From positions 1 to 8,403 of the forward strand of contig JAJNBO010000081.1 of NCBI GenBank assembly GCA_021156245.1: DNA of 8,403 nt. The letters run 5' to 3'. The DNA is from Ramlibacter sp. (lineage in GTDB: Bacteria > Pseudomonadota > Gammaproteobacteria > Burkholderiales > Burkholderiaceae_C). A model generated the notes under the pieces. It worked only from the letters and a program-made list of their open reading frames with translations, was not told the origin of the DNA and searched no databases. A program made the position numbers and the translations under genes. The first letter of the stretch is position 1. The number at the start of each line of letters is the position of its first letter. Positions 1 to 6,260 of this stretch are shown piece after piece.

Positions 1-565
1 CCGTGAGAAGCTGCAAGAGCGCGTGGCCAAGCTGGCCGGCGGTGTTGCCGTGATCAAGGTCGGCGCTGCCACCGAAGTCGAGATGAAGGAAAAGAAGGCG
101 CGTGTCGAAGACGCCCTGCACGCCACCCGCGCTGCAGTGGAAGAAGGCATCGTGGCCGGTGGCGGCGTCGCGCTGCTGCGCGCCAAGCAAGCCGCTGGCG
201 AGATCAAGGGCGACAACGCCGACCAGGACGCCGGCATCAAGCTGGTCCTGAAGGCCATCGAAGCGCCCCTGCGCGAGATCGTCTTCAACGCCGGCGGCGA
301 AGCCAGCGTGGTCGTCAACGCCGTGCTGAACGGCAAGGGCAACTACGGCTTCAACGCGGCCAACGACACCTATGGCGACATGATCGAAATGGGTATCCTG
401 GACCCGACCAAGGTGACCCGCACCGCTCTGCAGAACGCCGCGTCCGTCGCGTCGCTGATGCTGACCACGGAAGCCATGGTCGCCGAAGCGCCGAAGGACG
501 AAGCGCCCGCGATGCCTGGCGGCATGGGCGGCGGCATGGGTGGCATGGGCGGCATGGACATGTAA
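1..565 (+). CDS. groL: Chaperonin GroEL, C-terminal part (5' truncated by window)
   Basis: GroEL is the 60-kDa cytoplasmic chaperonin subunit that forms a double heptameric ring and folds proteins with GroES, using ATP. The frame is open from base 2 (Arg-Glu-Lys-Leu-Gln-Glu-Arg) and ends at the TAA at 563-565, giving 187 visible residues. This corresponds to E. coli GroEL from about residue 362 to the end: the last part of the apical domain, the second intermediate segment and the second equatorial segment. The aspartate in [17 protein letters not shown] aligns with the ATP-hydrolysis residue Asp398. [19 protein letters not shown] and the Gly-Gly-Met tail ([17 protein letters not shown]) are classic. 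The GTG at base 23 is internal to the gene and is not a start. Identification is certain; the beginning of the gene and any groES lie upstream of the window. Confidence 0.98.
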   Translation, partial: REKLQERVAKLAGGVAVIKVGAATEVEMKEKKARVEDALHATRAAVEEGIVAGGGVALLRAKQAAGEIKGDNADQDAGIKLVLKAIEAPLREIVFNAGGEASVVVNAVLNGKGNYGFNAANDTYGDMIEMGILDPTKVTRTALQNAASVASLMLTTEAMVAEAPKDEAPAMPGGMGGGMGGMGGMDM

Positions 566-603
566 TGTCCGGCGCCTGAAGCACCCCGCTTCAAGCGAAG
601 AGA

Positions 604-631
604 AAAGCCCGCGGTGAGAGCCGCGGGCTTT
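604..631. terminator. Bidirectional intrinsic terminator between groL and the lipoprotein cluster
   Basis: A perfect 11-bp stem, AAAGCCCGCGG (604-614) with CCGCGGGCTTT (621-631), closes a 6-base loop. On the plus strand it is followed by the T-rich CTTGTTTTC. On the minus strand the stem is followed by TTTTCTCTTCG. It lies 38 bases after the groL stop and 7 bases beyond the stop of the last lipoprotein gene. It can therefore end both convergent transcripts. Confidence 0.9.
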
Positions 632-638
632 CTTGTTT

Positions 639-2198
639 TCAGGACGGGCGAACCCAGTGGATCGCGCCTCGCAAGGGCGGCTGGGTGCCTTCGCAGCTTT
701 GCATGAACCGCATGTCCAGCTCGATGATCGAGCCGACGGAGTCGTAGCGGATGTGGTCGATCGCGAACCACCCCTTGATCTCCCAGCATCTGCGCATCAG
801 CGTCGACCACAGCATCCCGCCGCGAGCCGGGTTGTAGCCCGAGGTGCTTTGCAGGTTGGGGTAGTAGCCGCGCCGCAGGCGGGGGATGGAACTCATGCCG
901 ATGAAGGTGCCCGAGTACCCGTTGGTGCTGACGCTCACTGTCGATCCGCTGGAACCGACACTGATGCCGGAGCTGTAGCTGCCGTGCATCCCTCCGCCGA
1001 CGAAATCCCCCGGCTCGCTGTACAGGTAGACATAGTTGCCGGTCGCGGGGATGGGAGCACCAGGGGCTGGCTGCCAAAGCCGGTCGAGTGCAGCGCGACG
1101 CGGAAGGGCTGGCCCCGTCCGGTCGTTGATGTCCCAGCGGATCCTGCCATTCAGTGCGGGCGCGCCGGCCCATTCGCAGTGCTGCTGGAATCGCATGTCC
1201 AGCGTGGCCAGTTCGCCGTCCACATAGGTGACCTCGTCGACGACGAACCAGGCCTCGACCTGGCTGCAGCTGCGGCGCTCCCCTGACCAGTACATGCCGC
1301 CCTTGGTCGGGTTGTGGACGGGATGCCGTTTCAATGCCGGATACCAGCCTGGGCGCAGCCGGGCCACCCCTGCCATGACCTGGAAGTCTCCGGACCAGCG
1401 CTCGTCACCGATGACGGACACGGTGAGATGTCCCCCGAACTCGGCGACGGCGACTTGCGCATTGCGAGGCGTGTAAGTCGCGCGGATTCCGGCCCCGATG
1501 GGGTCGCCCACGGACGACGAAGCGAGATGGACAAACGTTCCGCCCGACGGAGTCGTCCCAGGCAGCGGCGACCAAAGCGTCGACGGGATCGCGCGTACCG
1601 GCCTCGGCGGCGAGGTCGAATCGCTCGCAAACCACCGGATGTTGCCGTGCAACGCACCTGTCGCCCCTTCGCATTGCTGGACGAAATCCAGGTCGATCGC
1701 AACCAACTCCGCGCCGGCGTACTCCGAACTGTTGATCCGGAACGAGCCCGCCAGCGGGCCACAGCCTCTTCCTCCCCCGCCCCAGTTCAACCCGCCGACC
1801 TCCGGTTGATGGAAGGGGTAGCGGGTGACGCCGAGGTATTCGTTGACGTCGAAAACCTCGTGCGGCGCGGGCAGCTCGAAATCGCCCGTCCACTGCTCAT
1901 CCCCGCCGACGGTCACGCGAAGATGGCCGCCCTCGGCGCGCACGGTGATCACGGCATCGGCCTGCGTATAGGCAAACGACTGCCCCGCACCCACGTAGTC
2001 GCCGGCGTCGCTGACCAGCGTGATCTGCGTCTGGCCGGCCACGATCGGCGCCGCCGTGAGCGGGCTGCGGAAAACGCTGGCGGCCGTTCGCGCCGCCGCA
2101 CCTGCGGAGGCCACCTCGACGTCGCCGCCGCCCCCGCAGGAAAGCAGTGCGCCGGTCAGTGCAAGGGCAAGGATCTTCTTGCAAAGCATGATGCGCAT
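639..2198 (-). CDS. Predicted lipoprotein with three tandem modules, third paralogue of the cluster
   Basis: Function unknown. The 519-aa product starts with a lipoprotein signal peptide (MRIMLCKKILALALTGALLS, then Cys21, lipobox L-L-S-C) followed by glycines and no Asp at +2, which suggests the outer membrane. Three modules follow at about residues 58-189, 219-355 and 388-516, joined by linkers with a conserved Leu-Trp-x-Pro. Each has one cysteine near the middle and one near the end: C146/C176, C311/C341 and C471/C502. The GRGC motif is intact in module 1 but is RRSC in module 2 and MRRC in module 3, so this copy is the most diverged. The start at 2198 overlaps the TGA of the preceding gene and has no clear Shine-Dalgarno. 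The internal ATG at 2189 (MLCKK) aligns exactly with the starts of both paralogues and places the lipid-bearing Cys at residue 18, as in them; either may be used. An in-frame extension to 2642 lies inside the upstream gene and is discarded. Confidence 0.85.
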   Translation of the reverse strand: MRIMLCKKILALALTGALLSCGGGGDVEVASAGAAARTAASVFRSPLTAAPIVAGQTQITLVSDAGDYVGAGQSFAYTQADAVITVRAEGGHLRVTVGGDEQWTGDFELPAPHEVFDVNEYLGVTRYPFHQPEVGGLNWGGGGRGCGPLAGSFRINSSEYAGAELVAIDLDFVQQCEGATGALHGNIRWFASDSTSPPRPVRAIPSTLWSPLPGTTPSGGTFVHLASSSVGDPIGAGIRATYTPRNAQVAVAEFGGHLTVSVIGDERWSGDFQVMAGVARLRPGWYPALKRHPVHNPTKGGMYWSGERRSCSQVEAWFVVDEVTYVDGELATLDMRFQQHCEWAGAPALNGRIRWDINDRTGPALPRRAALDRLWQPAPGAPIPATGNYVYLYSEPGDFVGGGMHGSYSSGISVGSSGSTVSVSTNGYSGTFIGMSSIPRLRRGYYPNLQSTSGYNPARGGMLWSTLMRRCWEIKGWFAIDHIRYDSVGSIIELDMRFMQSCEGTQPPLRGAIHWVRPS

Positions 2199-2200
2199 CA
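2196..2200 (-). promoter_or_regulatory. TGATG stop-start overlap (translational coupling)
   Basis: On the minus strand the TGA of the middle lipoprotein gene (2200-2198) shares its A with the ATG of the next gene (2198-2196). No purine-rich ribosome binding site is visible just upstream (GGACGCGGCCATCG). The third gene is therefore probably translated by reinitiation after the second. Confidence 0.6.
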
Positions 2201-3739
2201 CGATGGCCGCGTCCAATGCACGGCGCCCCAAAGAGGCGTCAGGTAGCCGCCGCACGACTGCCAGAACCTGGCGTCGACCGCCATCACGTTCCCGGCGGCG
2301 TCGAAGCGGATGCTGTCGATGGCGAACCACCCCCAGCTTGCGCTGGAGCAGCCACCGCTGCCATTTCCACTCACGCTGATGCCGCCCTCGCTCGGATCGT
2401 TGCCGGGAAAGAGCTGGAGCCTCGGGTAGTACCCCTGCCGCAACCTGTCGATGGAACTCATGGGCATCAGCACGATCTCCCAGCCGCCGACCCGGACGAC
2501 CAACGAGTTCTGCGTGGTGGTGAACACCGTCATCTCGCTGGCGTACATGTGGGCCTTGGCGGGGCCAGGGAAGGTGGGGTTGTGGCTCCTCATGTACACG
2601 TAGTTGCCCGCGGGAACGGGGACGTCCGCCGGCATGGACCACAGCAGTGGAGGGATGCGGCGCGGGCCAGGCGGCGCGGAACCGTCATTCACGCTCCACC
2701 GGATCCTGCCGCGCAACGCCCACGGCCCTCCATTGCAACGTTGTTCGAAACGCATGTCCAACGTGGCCATCTGCCCGTCGACGTAGGTAACCTCGTCCAC
2801 GATGAACCATCCGGTTGGAGCGCACCCCCGCCCTTCACCGGACCACCCGATGCCGCCACGCGTCGGGTTGTAGATGCCGGGGTATCCCTCCAGATGCGCG
2901 TACAGGCCCCGGCGCATCCTCGCCAGGGAGTCCATGGCCTTGAAGTTGCCCGTCCAACGATGGTTGCCCGTGACGGACACGGCGATGAGGCCACCGGATT
3001 CGGTGACCGTGATCGGTGAATCGCGCAGCGTGTGGAGATAGCGGCCGCCTGCGCCGATGTAGTCGCCCTCGTCCGATTCCAGGTAGACAAAGCTGCCCGT
3101 GGCGGGGACCGCGCCAGGCGCGGGCGCCCAAGCATCGGTCGGCACGCGCGCCGGTCCCGAGGGCTGGGTGGTGTCGCCGGCGAACCAGCGGATGTTGCCG
3201 TGCAGGGCCGGCGGCTTGCCGTCGCAATGCTGGACGAAGTCCATGTCGATGGCGAGCAGCCGGTCGCCGTCGAATTCCGAGCTGTTGATGCGGAAGGAGC
3301 CGACCAGTGCCTCACAGCCGCGCCCTTCGCCACTCCACTGCAGCCCGCCCGCAGCGGCATCGTGCAAGGGATACCGCATCACGTCGCGGACCCCACCGAA
3401 GTTGAAGCGGCGGCGGGACTCGGGCAAGGCAAAGTCGCCGGACCAATACTCGTCGCCCCGGACGCTGACCGACAGCCGCGAGCCGGAGACAGTCACGCCG
3501 ATCTGGGCGTCGGCCTGGGTGTAGACATGGGACTTGCCCTGGCCGATGCCGTCCCCGACGTCGCTCACCAGCGTGATCTGCGTCTTGCCGGGGATCGCGG
3601 CCGGCGCTGGGACGAGCGTTCGGAACAGTGTGGGGTCCGCCGTGCGCAGAGCCCCACCGGGTTCGCCTTCATCCTGGCCGCCGCCGCACGACACCAGCAC
3701 GCTGGCAAGCGCGATCGAAATGATCTTCTTGAACTGCAT
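2198..3739 (-). CDS. Predicted lipoprotein with three tandem modules, second paralogue of the cluster
   Basis: Function unknown. The 513-aa product has a lipoprotein signal peptide (MQFKKIISIALASVLVS, then Cys18, lipobox L-V-S-C) and a Gly-Gly-Gly run after the cysteine, so it is probably exported and anchored in the outer membrane facing the periplasm. Three modules lie at about residues 55-185, 215-348 and 378-510. Modules 1 and 2 keep WSGEGRGC (C142, C306) and the second cysteine (C172 in FVQHC, C335 in FEQRC). Module 3 is altered, with Gly-Ser-Gly-Gly-Cys (C464) and FWQSC (C496), and its middle strands are hard to align. The start at 3739 was chosen because it follows a GGGAGG Shine-Dalgarno and gives a signal peptide matching the first paralogue. 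A 16-residue extension to 3787 would put arginine-rich sequence in front of the signal peptide. A promoter-like box lies 64 bases upstream, and the gene overlaps the next by one base. Confidence 0.87.
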   Translation of the reverse strand: MQFKKIISIALASVLVSCGGGQDEGEPGGALRTADPTLFRTLVPAPAAIPGKTQITLVSDVGDGIGQGKSHVYTQADAQIGVTVSGSRLSVSVRGDEYWSGDFALPESRRRFNFGGVRDVMRYPLHDAAAGGLQWSGEGRGCEALVGSFRINSSEFDGDRLLAIDMDFVQHCDGKPPALHGNIRWFAGDTTQPSGPARVPTDAWAPAPGAVPATGSFVYLESDEGDYIGAGGRYLHTLRDSPITVTESGGLIAVSVTGNHRWTGNFKAMDSLARMRRGLYAHLEGYPGIYNPTRGGIGWSGEGRGCAPTGWFIVDEVTYVDGQMATLDMRFEQRCNGGPWALRGRIRWSVNDGSAPPGPRRIPPLLWSMPADVPVPAGNYVYMRSHNPTFPGPAKAHMYASEMTVFTTTQNSLVVRVGGWEIVLMPMSSIDRLRQGYYPRLQLFPGNDPSEGGISVSGNGSGGCSSASWGWFAIDSIRFDAAGNVMAVDARFWQSCGGYLTPLWGAVHWTRPS

Positions 3740-3742
3740 CCG

Positions 3743-3748
3743 CCTCCC
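3743..3748 (-). promoter_or_regulatory. Ribosome binding site of the second lipoprotein gene
   Basis: GGGAGG on the minus strand, three bases before the ATG at 3739. The same block (GGGAGGCGG) precedes the first paralogue at 5464-5469, four bases from its ATG. It decides the start against the longer frame beginning at 3787. Confidence 0.75.
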
Positions 3749-3802
3749 GTGCGGGGTGAGCCAGCGCCCGCGCGCCATGCGGCGCACGCAGCCGGTCCGA
3801 AA

Positions 3803-3812
3803 AGTCTATCGG
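3803..3812 (-). promoter_or_regulatory. Promoter-like box upstream of the second lipoprotein gene
   Basis: CCGATAGACT on the minus strand, 64 bases before the ATG. The identical 10-mer lies 66 bases before the ATG of the first paralogue (5525-5534). TAGACT can act as a -10 hexamer (4 of 6 to TATAAT). The -35 position 17 bases upstream (CAGTGA) is poor here, so the promoter may be weak or helped by an activator. Confidence 0.4.
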
Positions 3813-3834
3813 TCGCGCCGCGGATTCACTGTGC

Positions 3835-3856
3835 GATTTGCCGGTTTGTGCAAATC
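3835..3856. repeat. Short inverted repeat upstream of the second lipoprotein gene
   Basis: GATTTGC (3835-3841) and GCAAATC (3850-3856) are perfect 7-bp arms around an 8-base spacer. The repeat sits between the stop of the first lipoprotein gene and the promoter-like box of the second, about 27 to 50 bases upstream of that box. It has no T-tract, so it looks more like a protein-binding site or a weak RNA hairpin than a terminator. No matching repeat is seen upstream of the first paralogue. Confidence 0.3.
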
Positions 3857-3878
3857 CGCCACACCGACGGGCGCGCGA

Positions 3879-5459
3879 TCACCTCGTTGGCGGTCGTCCG
3901 CGCTGCAGCGCAGGCGCGGGCCTGGCCCAGTGGACCTCGCCGAACAAGGGCGGGTTGACGTTCTCGCAGCGCTGCGCAAACCGCATGTCCAGCGCCATGA
4001 GGAGCCCCAGCGCGTCGTACCGGATCTGGTCGACGGCGAACCAGCCCGTCAACTGATTGCAGCCGCGCCCATTGCCGGACCAGTTCATTCCGCCGAGGGC
4101 GGCATTGTGGAAAGGCCAGCGCTGCAGGCCCGGGTAGAAACCGCGCTTCAGGCGCGGAATGGAGTCCATCGCGACGAAATTGCCGGTGTAGCCCCCCGCG
4201 CGGATCTCCAGGGCGCGCTGGTTGGCCGTCACGCTGAGACCGGTGGTGTACGTCTGCTTCGAGCCGCCGCCGATGTAGTCACCGGGGGAGCTCGCCAGGT
4301 ACACATAGTTGCCGGCGGCGGGCGTGGCCCCGTCCTGCGGCTCCCACAAGCGCTCCGGAATGCGGCGCGGGCCGGGCGGCGTTGCCGAATCATTGGCATC
4401 CCACCGAATGCGCCCGCGCAGCGGGCCGACCAGCCAGGGGACGTCCTGGCAGCGTTGCTCGAAGCGCATGTCCAGCGTGGCCAGCTGTCCGTTGACGTAC
4501 GTGATCTCGTCCACCGCGAACCAGCCCACCAACTGGTTGCATCCGCGGCCGTCACCGCTCCAGTCCAGGCCCCCTTTCACCGGATTGTGGAAAGGCCAGC
4601 GCTGCAGGTCCCGGTACCAGCCGGGGCGCACCCGGCTGACGACGTTCATCGCCTTGAAGTTGCCCGTCCACCACTCGTCGCCGTTCAGGCCGACCGAGAG
4701 GGCCCCGTTGGCCTGCGTGACGCTCAGATGCGAGTTGCGCGGGGTGTACGTGTACTGCTTTGCGTCGCCTACGAAGTCGCTGGGCGCCGACTCGAGATAA
4801 ACGAAAGTGCCGGTCGCAGGCGTGGCGTCCGGCGCGGGAGACCACAGGCGGTCCGGCACATTGCGCATGGGCCCGGGCGGTACGGTGGGGTCATTGGCGA
4901 ACCAGCGGATGTTGCCGAACAATGCCGGGGCGTCGCCTTCGCAATGCTGCACGAAGTCGAGATCGACCGCGACCAGCTCGGCGCCCACGTACTCCGAGCT
5001 GTTCACGCGGAACGCCCCGATCAGTTCGTTGCACCCCCGCCCTTCGCCGCTCCAGTCCATGCCGCCCACGGCGGGCTCGTGGAAGGGCCAGCGTGTCACG
5101 TTGTTGAAAGTGCCCGGCGTGACCTTGCCGTGCGAGGCGGGCAGCACGAAATTGGCCCTCCAGTTTTCGTCGCCCTGGATGTCTACGCTGAGGGCCCCAC
5201 CCGAAGCGGTGACCCGGATGGCCGCAGTGGCCTGGGTGTAGGCGTAGTCGCCGCCGTTGCCCACCCAGTCTCCGGGATCGCTGGAGACCAGGATCTGCGT
5301 TTGCGTGGCCGTGACGGCGGGCAGCGCCGCCCTCGAAGGCGTGCGGAAAACGTCTTGTTGTCGGGATGCCTCGCCCGGTGCGGCGACGGTGTCTTCGCCT
5401 CCGCCGCAGGCGATCAGCAGGACGCTGAGTGCGACTGCAATGATGTTCTTGAAGTGCAT
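3879..5459 (-). CDS. Predicted lipoprotein with three tandem modules, first paralogue of the cluster
   Basis: Function unknown. The 526-aa product has a lipoprotein signal peptide (MHFKNIIAVALSVLLIA, then Cys18, lipobox L-I-A-C) followed by Gly-Gly-Gly. Modules lie at about residues 55-187, 216-354 and 384-512. Each reads in order: a GDxxGxG strand, a YTxT segment, a W-x-x-x-F or Y-T-G-N-F strand, a WPFH segment, WSGxGRGC, a G-x-F-x-V strand, and an aliphatic-D-x-R/D-F-x-Q-x-C strand ending in IRW or VHW. Cysteines pair naturally as C143/C173, C307/C337 and C467/C498. All three modules keep GRGCN, making this the least decayed paralogue. Linkers carry PPGP and Leu-Trp. The C-terminus has an extra tail (APALQRGRPPTR) absent from the other two. 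The start at 5459 follows GGGAGG with a 4-base gap, and a promoter candidate lies upstream. No enzymatic motif is recognised; the repeat pattern suggests beta-rich extracytoplasmic domains. Confidence 0.9.
   Translation of the reverse strand: MHFKNIIAVALSVLLIACGGGEDTVAAPGEASRQQDVFRTPSRAALPAVTATQTQILVSSDPGDWVGNGGDYAYTQATAAIRVTASGGALSVDIQGDENWRANFVLPASHGKVTPGTFNNVTRWPFHEPAVGGMDWSGEGRGCNELIGAFRVNSSEYVGAELVAVDLDFVQHCEGDAPALFGNIRWFANDPTVPPGPMRNVPDRLWSPAPDATPATGTFVYLESAPSDFVGDAKQYTYTPRNSHLSVTQANGALSVGLNGDEWWTGNFKAMNVVSRVRPGWYRDLQRWPFHNPVKGGLDWSGDGRGCNQLVGWFAVDEITYVNGQLATLDMRFEQRCQDVPWLVGPLRGRIRWDANDSATPPGPRRIPERLWEPQDGATPAAGNYVYLASSPGDYIGGGSKQTYTTGLSVTANQRALEIRAGGYTGNFVAMDSIPRLKRGFYPGLQRWPFHNAALGGMNWSGNGRGCNQLTGWFAVDQIRYDALGLLMALDMRFAQRCENVNPPLFGEVHWARPAPALQRGRPPTR
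4104..4128. repeat. 25-bp direct repeat, copy in module 3 of the first lipoprotein gene
   Basis: An identical 25-bp stretch (beginning ATTGTGGAAAGG, ending GCTGCAGG) recurs exactly 480 bases away at 4584-4608 in module 2. On the minus strand it encodes LQRWPFHN. The spacing of 160 codons equals the module period, so recombination between copies would remove or add one module in frame. Confidence 0.8.
4584..4608. repeat. 25-bp direct repeat, copy in module 2 of the first lipoprotein gene
   Basis: Second copy of the stretch at 4104-4128, identical over 25 bases. The equivalent site in module 1 (near 5078-5095) is related but not identical and encodes RWPFHE. Confidence 0.8.
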
Positions 5460-5463
5460 GCCG

Positions 5464-5469
5464 CCTCCC
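5464..5469 (-). promoter_or_regulatory. Ribosome binding site of the first lipoprotein gene
   Basis: AAGGGAGG on the minus strand with its GGGAGG core at 5464-5469, four bases before the ATG at 5459. It supports that start over the in-frame ATG ten codons upstream. Confidence 0.75.
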
Positions 5470-5524
5470 TTGCGCCATCGGGACCCCACGCGGTCGCTTC
5501 GACCTGTGCAGATCCAGGCTCAGC

Positions 5525-5553
5525 AGTCTATCGGCTGGGTCAGCGGGTGGAAA
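5525..5553 (-). promoter_or_regulatory. Candidate promoter of the first lipoprotein gene
   Basis: On the minus strand TTTCCA (5553-5548) and TAGACT (5530-5525) are separated by 17 bases; each matches the sigma-70 consensus at 4 of 6 positions. This would start the transcript near 5518, with a leader of about 59 bases. The -10 lies in CCGATAGACT, which is shared with the second paralogue. GCCGATAG also resembles the -10 of the flagellar sigma factor (GCCGATAA), but no matching -35 is seen. Confidence 0.45.
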
Positions 5554-5693
5554 TGGCTTTTGGAGCGTTTGGCCCCTTCAAGGCATCACCCGAATGGGAG
5601 ATGTTGCCGGGCCCGCGCTGCTTTTTGCGATGGTCCGTACATCGGGCGCTAAACCTTCCTGGATTCCCGTGGATGTATTGTCCGAGGACGCAG

Positions 5694-6251
5694 ATGAACA
5701 CCTCTTCCAACTTCGAAAGCCGGCTGGCCGCGGGGCTGGCCGCCAGCCGCGAGGGCCGCCTGGATGCGGCGCTGGCCCTGTTTGCACAGGCCAGCGAGGC
5801 CGATCCCACGTCCGGCGTGCCCCACTTCCTCATCGGATCGGAACACGCGGCGGCGGGCGACTTCGCGTCGGCGGAGCTGGCTTTCGCTCGCGCCGTGTTG
5901 CTGGCGCCCGACTTCCCGATCGCCCGCTACCAGCTCGGCCTGCTGCAATTCACCTCGCAGCGGGCCCCGGTGGCGCTGCTGACGTGGGAGCCCCTCCTCT
6001 CCTTGCCGGAGACCGACGCCTTGCCGCATTTCGTGCGCGGGTTCACCGCCTTGGCCGCGGACGCGTTCGAGGACGCGTTGCGGCACTATCGCGCCGGACT
6101 CGCGTGCAACCCGCCGAATCAGGCGCTGTGCTCCGACATCCTTCAATTGGTGGAGGCGGTGGAGAAGCTCCAGCGAAGAGAGGGCGCCCCGCAAGAGGAC
6201 GAAGTGGCACAACACGTCCTGCTGTCCGCCTATGCGCGCGGCCTGCACTGA
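5694..6251 (+). CDS. TPR-repeat protein
   Basis: A 185-aa protein made almost wholly of tetratricopeptide-type helix pairs, at about residues 6-38, 41-73, 74-105 (degenerate) and 108-140, followed by a helical, charged C-terminus. Typical TPR positions are visible: G-R-L-D-A-A-L-A-L-F and A-D-P in the first repeat, and A-G-D-F-A-S-A-E-L-A-F, A-R-A-V and A-P-D in the second. There is no signal peptide or membrane segment, so it is probably cytoplasmic. TPRs bind other proteins; the partner is unknown. GAGGA at 5684-5688, five bases before the ATG at 5694, supports this start. The frame stays open far upstream, antisense to the first lipoprotein gene, but that part is a shadow. The next gene begins 9 bases after the stop, so the pair is probably one operon and the neighbouring small protein is the obvious candidate partner. 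Confidence 0.88.
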   Translation: MNTSSNFESRLAAGLAASREGRLDAALALFAQASEADPTSGVPHFLIGSEHAAAGDFASAELAFARAVLLAPDFPIARYQLGLLQFTSQRAPVALLTWEPLLSLPETDALPHFVRGFTALAADAFEDALRHYRAGLACNPPNQALCSDILQLVEAVEKLQRREGAPQEDEVAQHVLLSAYARGLH

Positions 6252-6260
6252 GGCACCCGC

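Larger units (their letters stand above)
639..5459 (-). repeat. Tandem cluster of three paralogous genes holding nine module copies
   Basis: The three lipoprotein genes align along their whole length. Corresponding modules match best between genes: module 1 has F-R-I/V-N-S-S-E-Y/F and DFVQxC in all three, module 2 has D-E-I/V-T-Y-V and LDMRFxQ, and module 3 has I-R-Y/F-D with an inserted residue before the final strand. The module triplication thus came before the gene duplications. Confidence 0.85.

Noticed and set aside
370..1173. Minus-strand frame of 267 codons covering the end of groL
   Set aside because: It is antisense to the certain groL frame and crosses the terminator; its composition is that of a shadow.
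2199..2642. 148-residue N-terminal extension of the third lipoprotein
   Set aside because: It would overlap the second gene in another frame and place the signal peptide in the middle of the protein.
633..3958. Several long plus-strand open frames (633-1286, 1314-2246, 2216-3019, 3032-3958)
   Set aside because: All are antisense to the lipoprotein genes, rich in Arg/Pro/Ala, have no signal peptide, motif or ribosome binding site, and mirror each other because the genes beneath are paralogues.
639..5459. Mobile element, phage or CRISPR origin for the repeated region
   Set aside because: The repeats are whole protein modules of about 480 bases with diverged sequence. No transposase, integrase, terminal inverted repeat or short regular spacer array is present.
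5525..5553. Firm call of a flagellar sigma-28 promoter
   Set aside because: The -10 resembles GCCGATAA, but no TAAA-type -35 lies at the required 15-base distance before either paralogue, so it was kept only as an alternative.
3534..6251. A 905-codon plus-strand open frame running across the first lipoprotein gene into the TPR gene
   Set aside because: Only the last 186 codons look like protein (the TPR gene). The rest is antisense to a gene with a signal peptide, a ribosome binding site and conserved modules; the long open frame is a product of high GC content.
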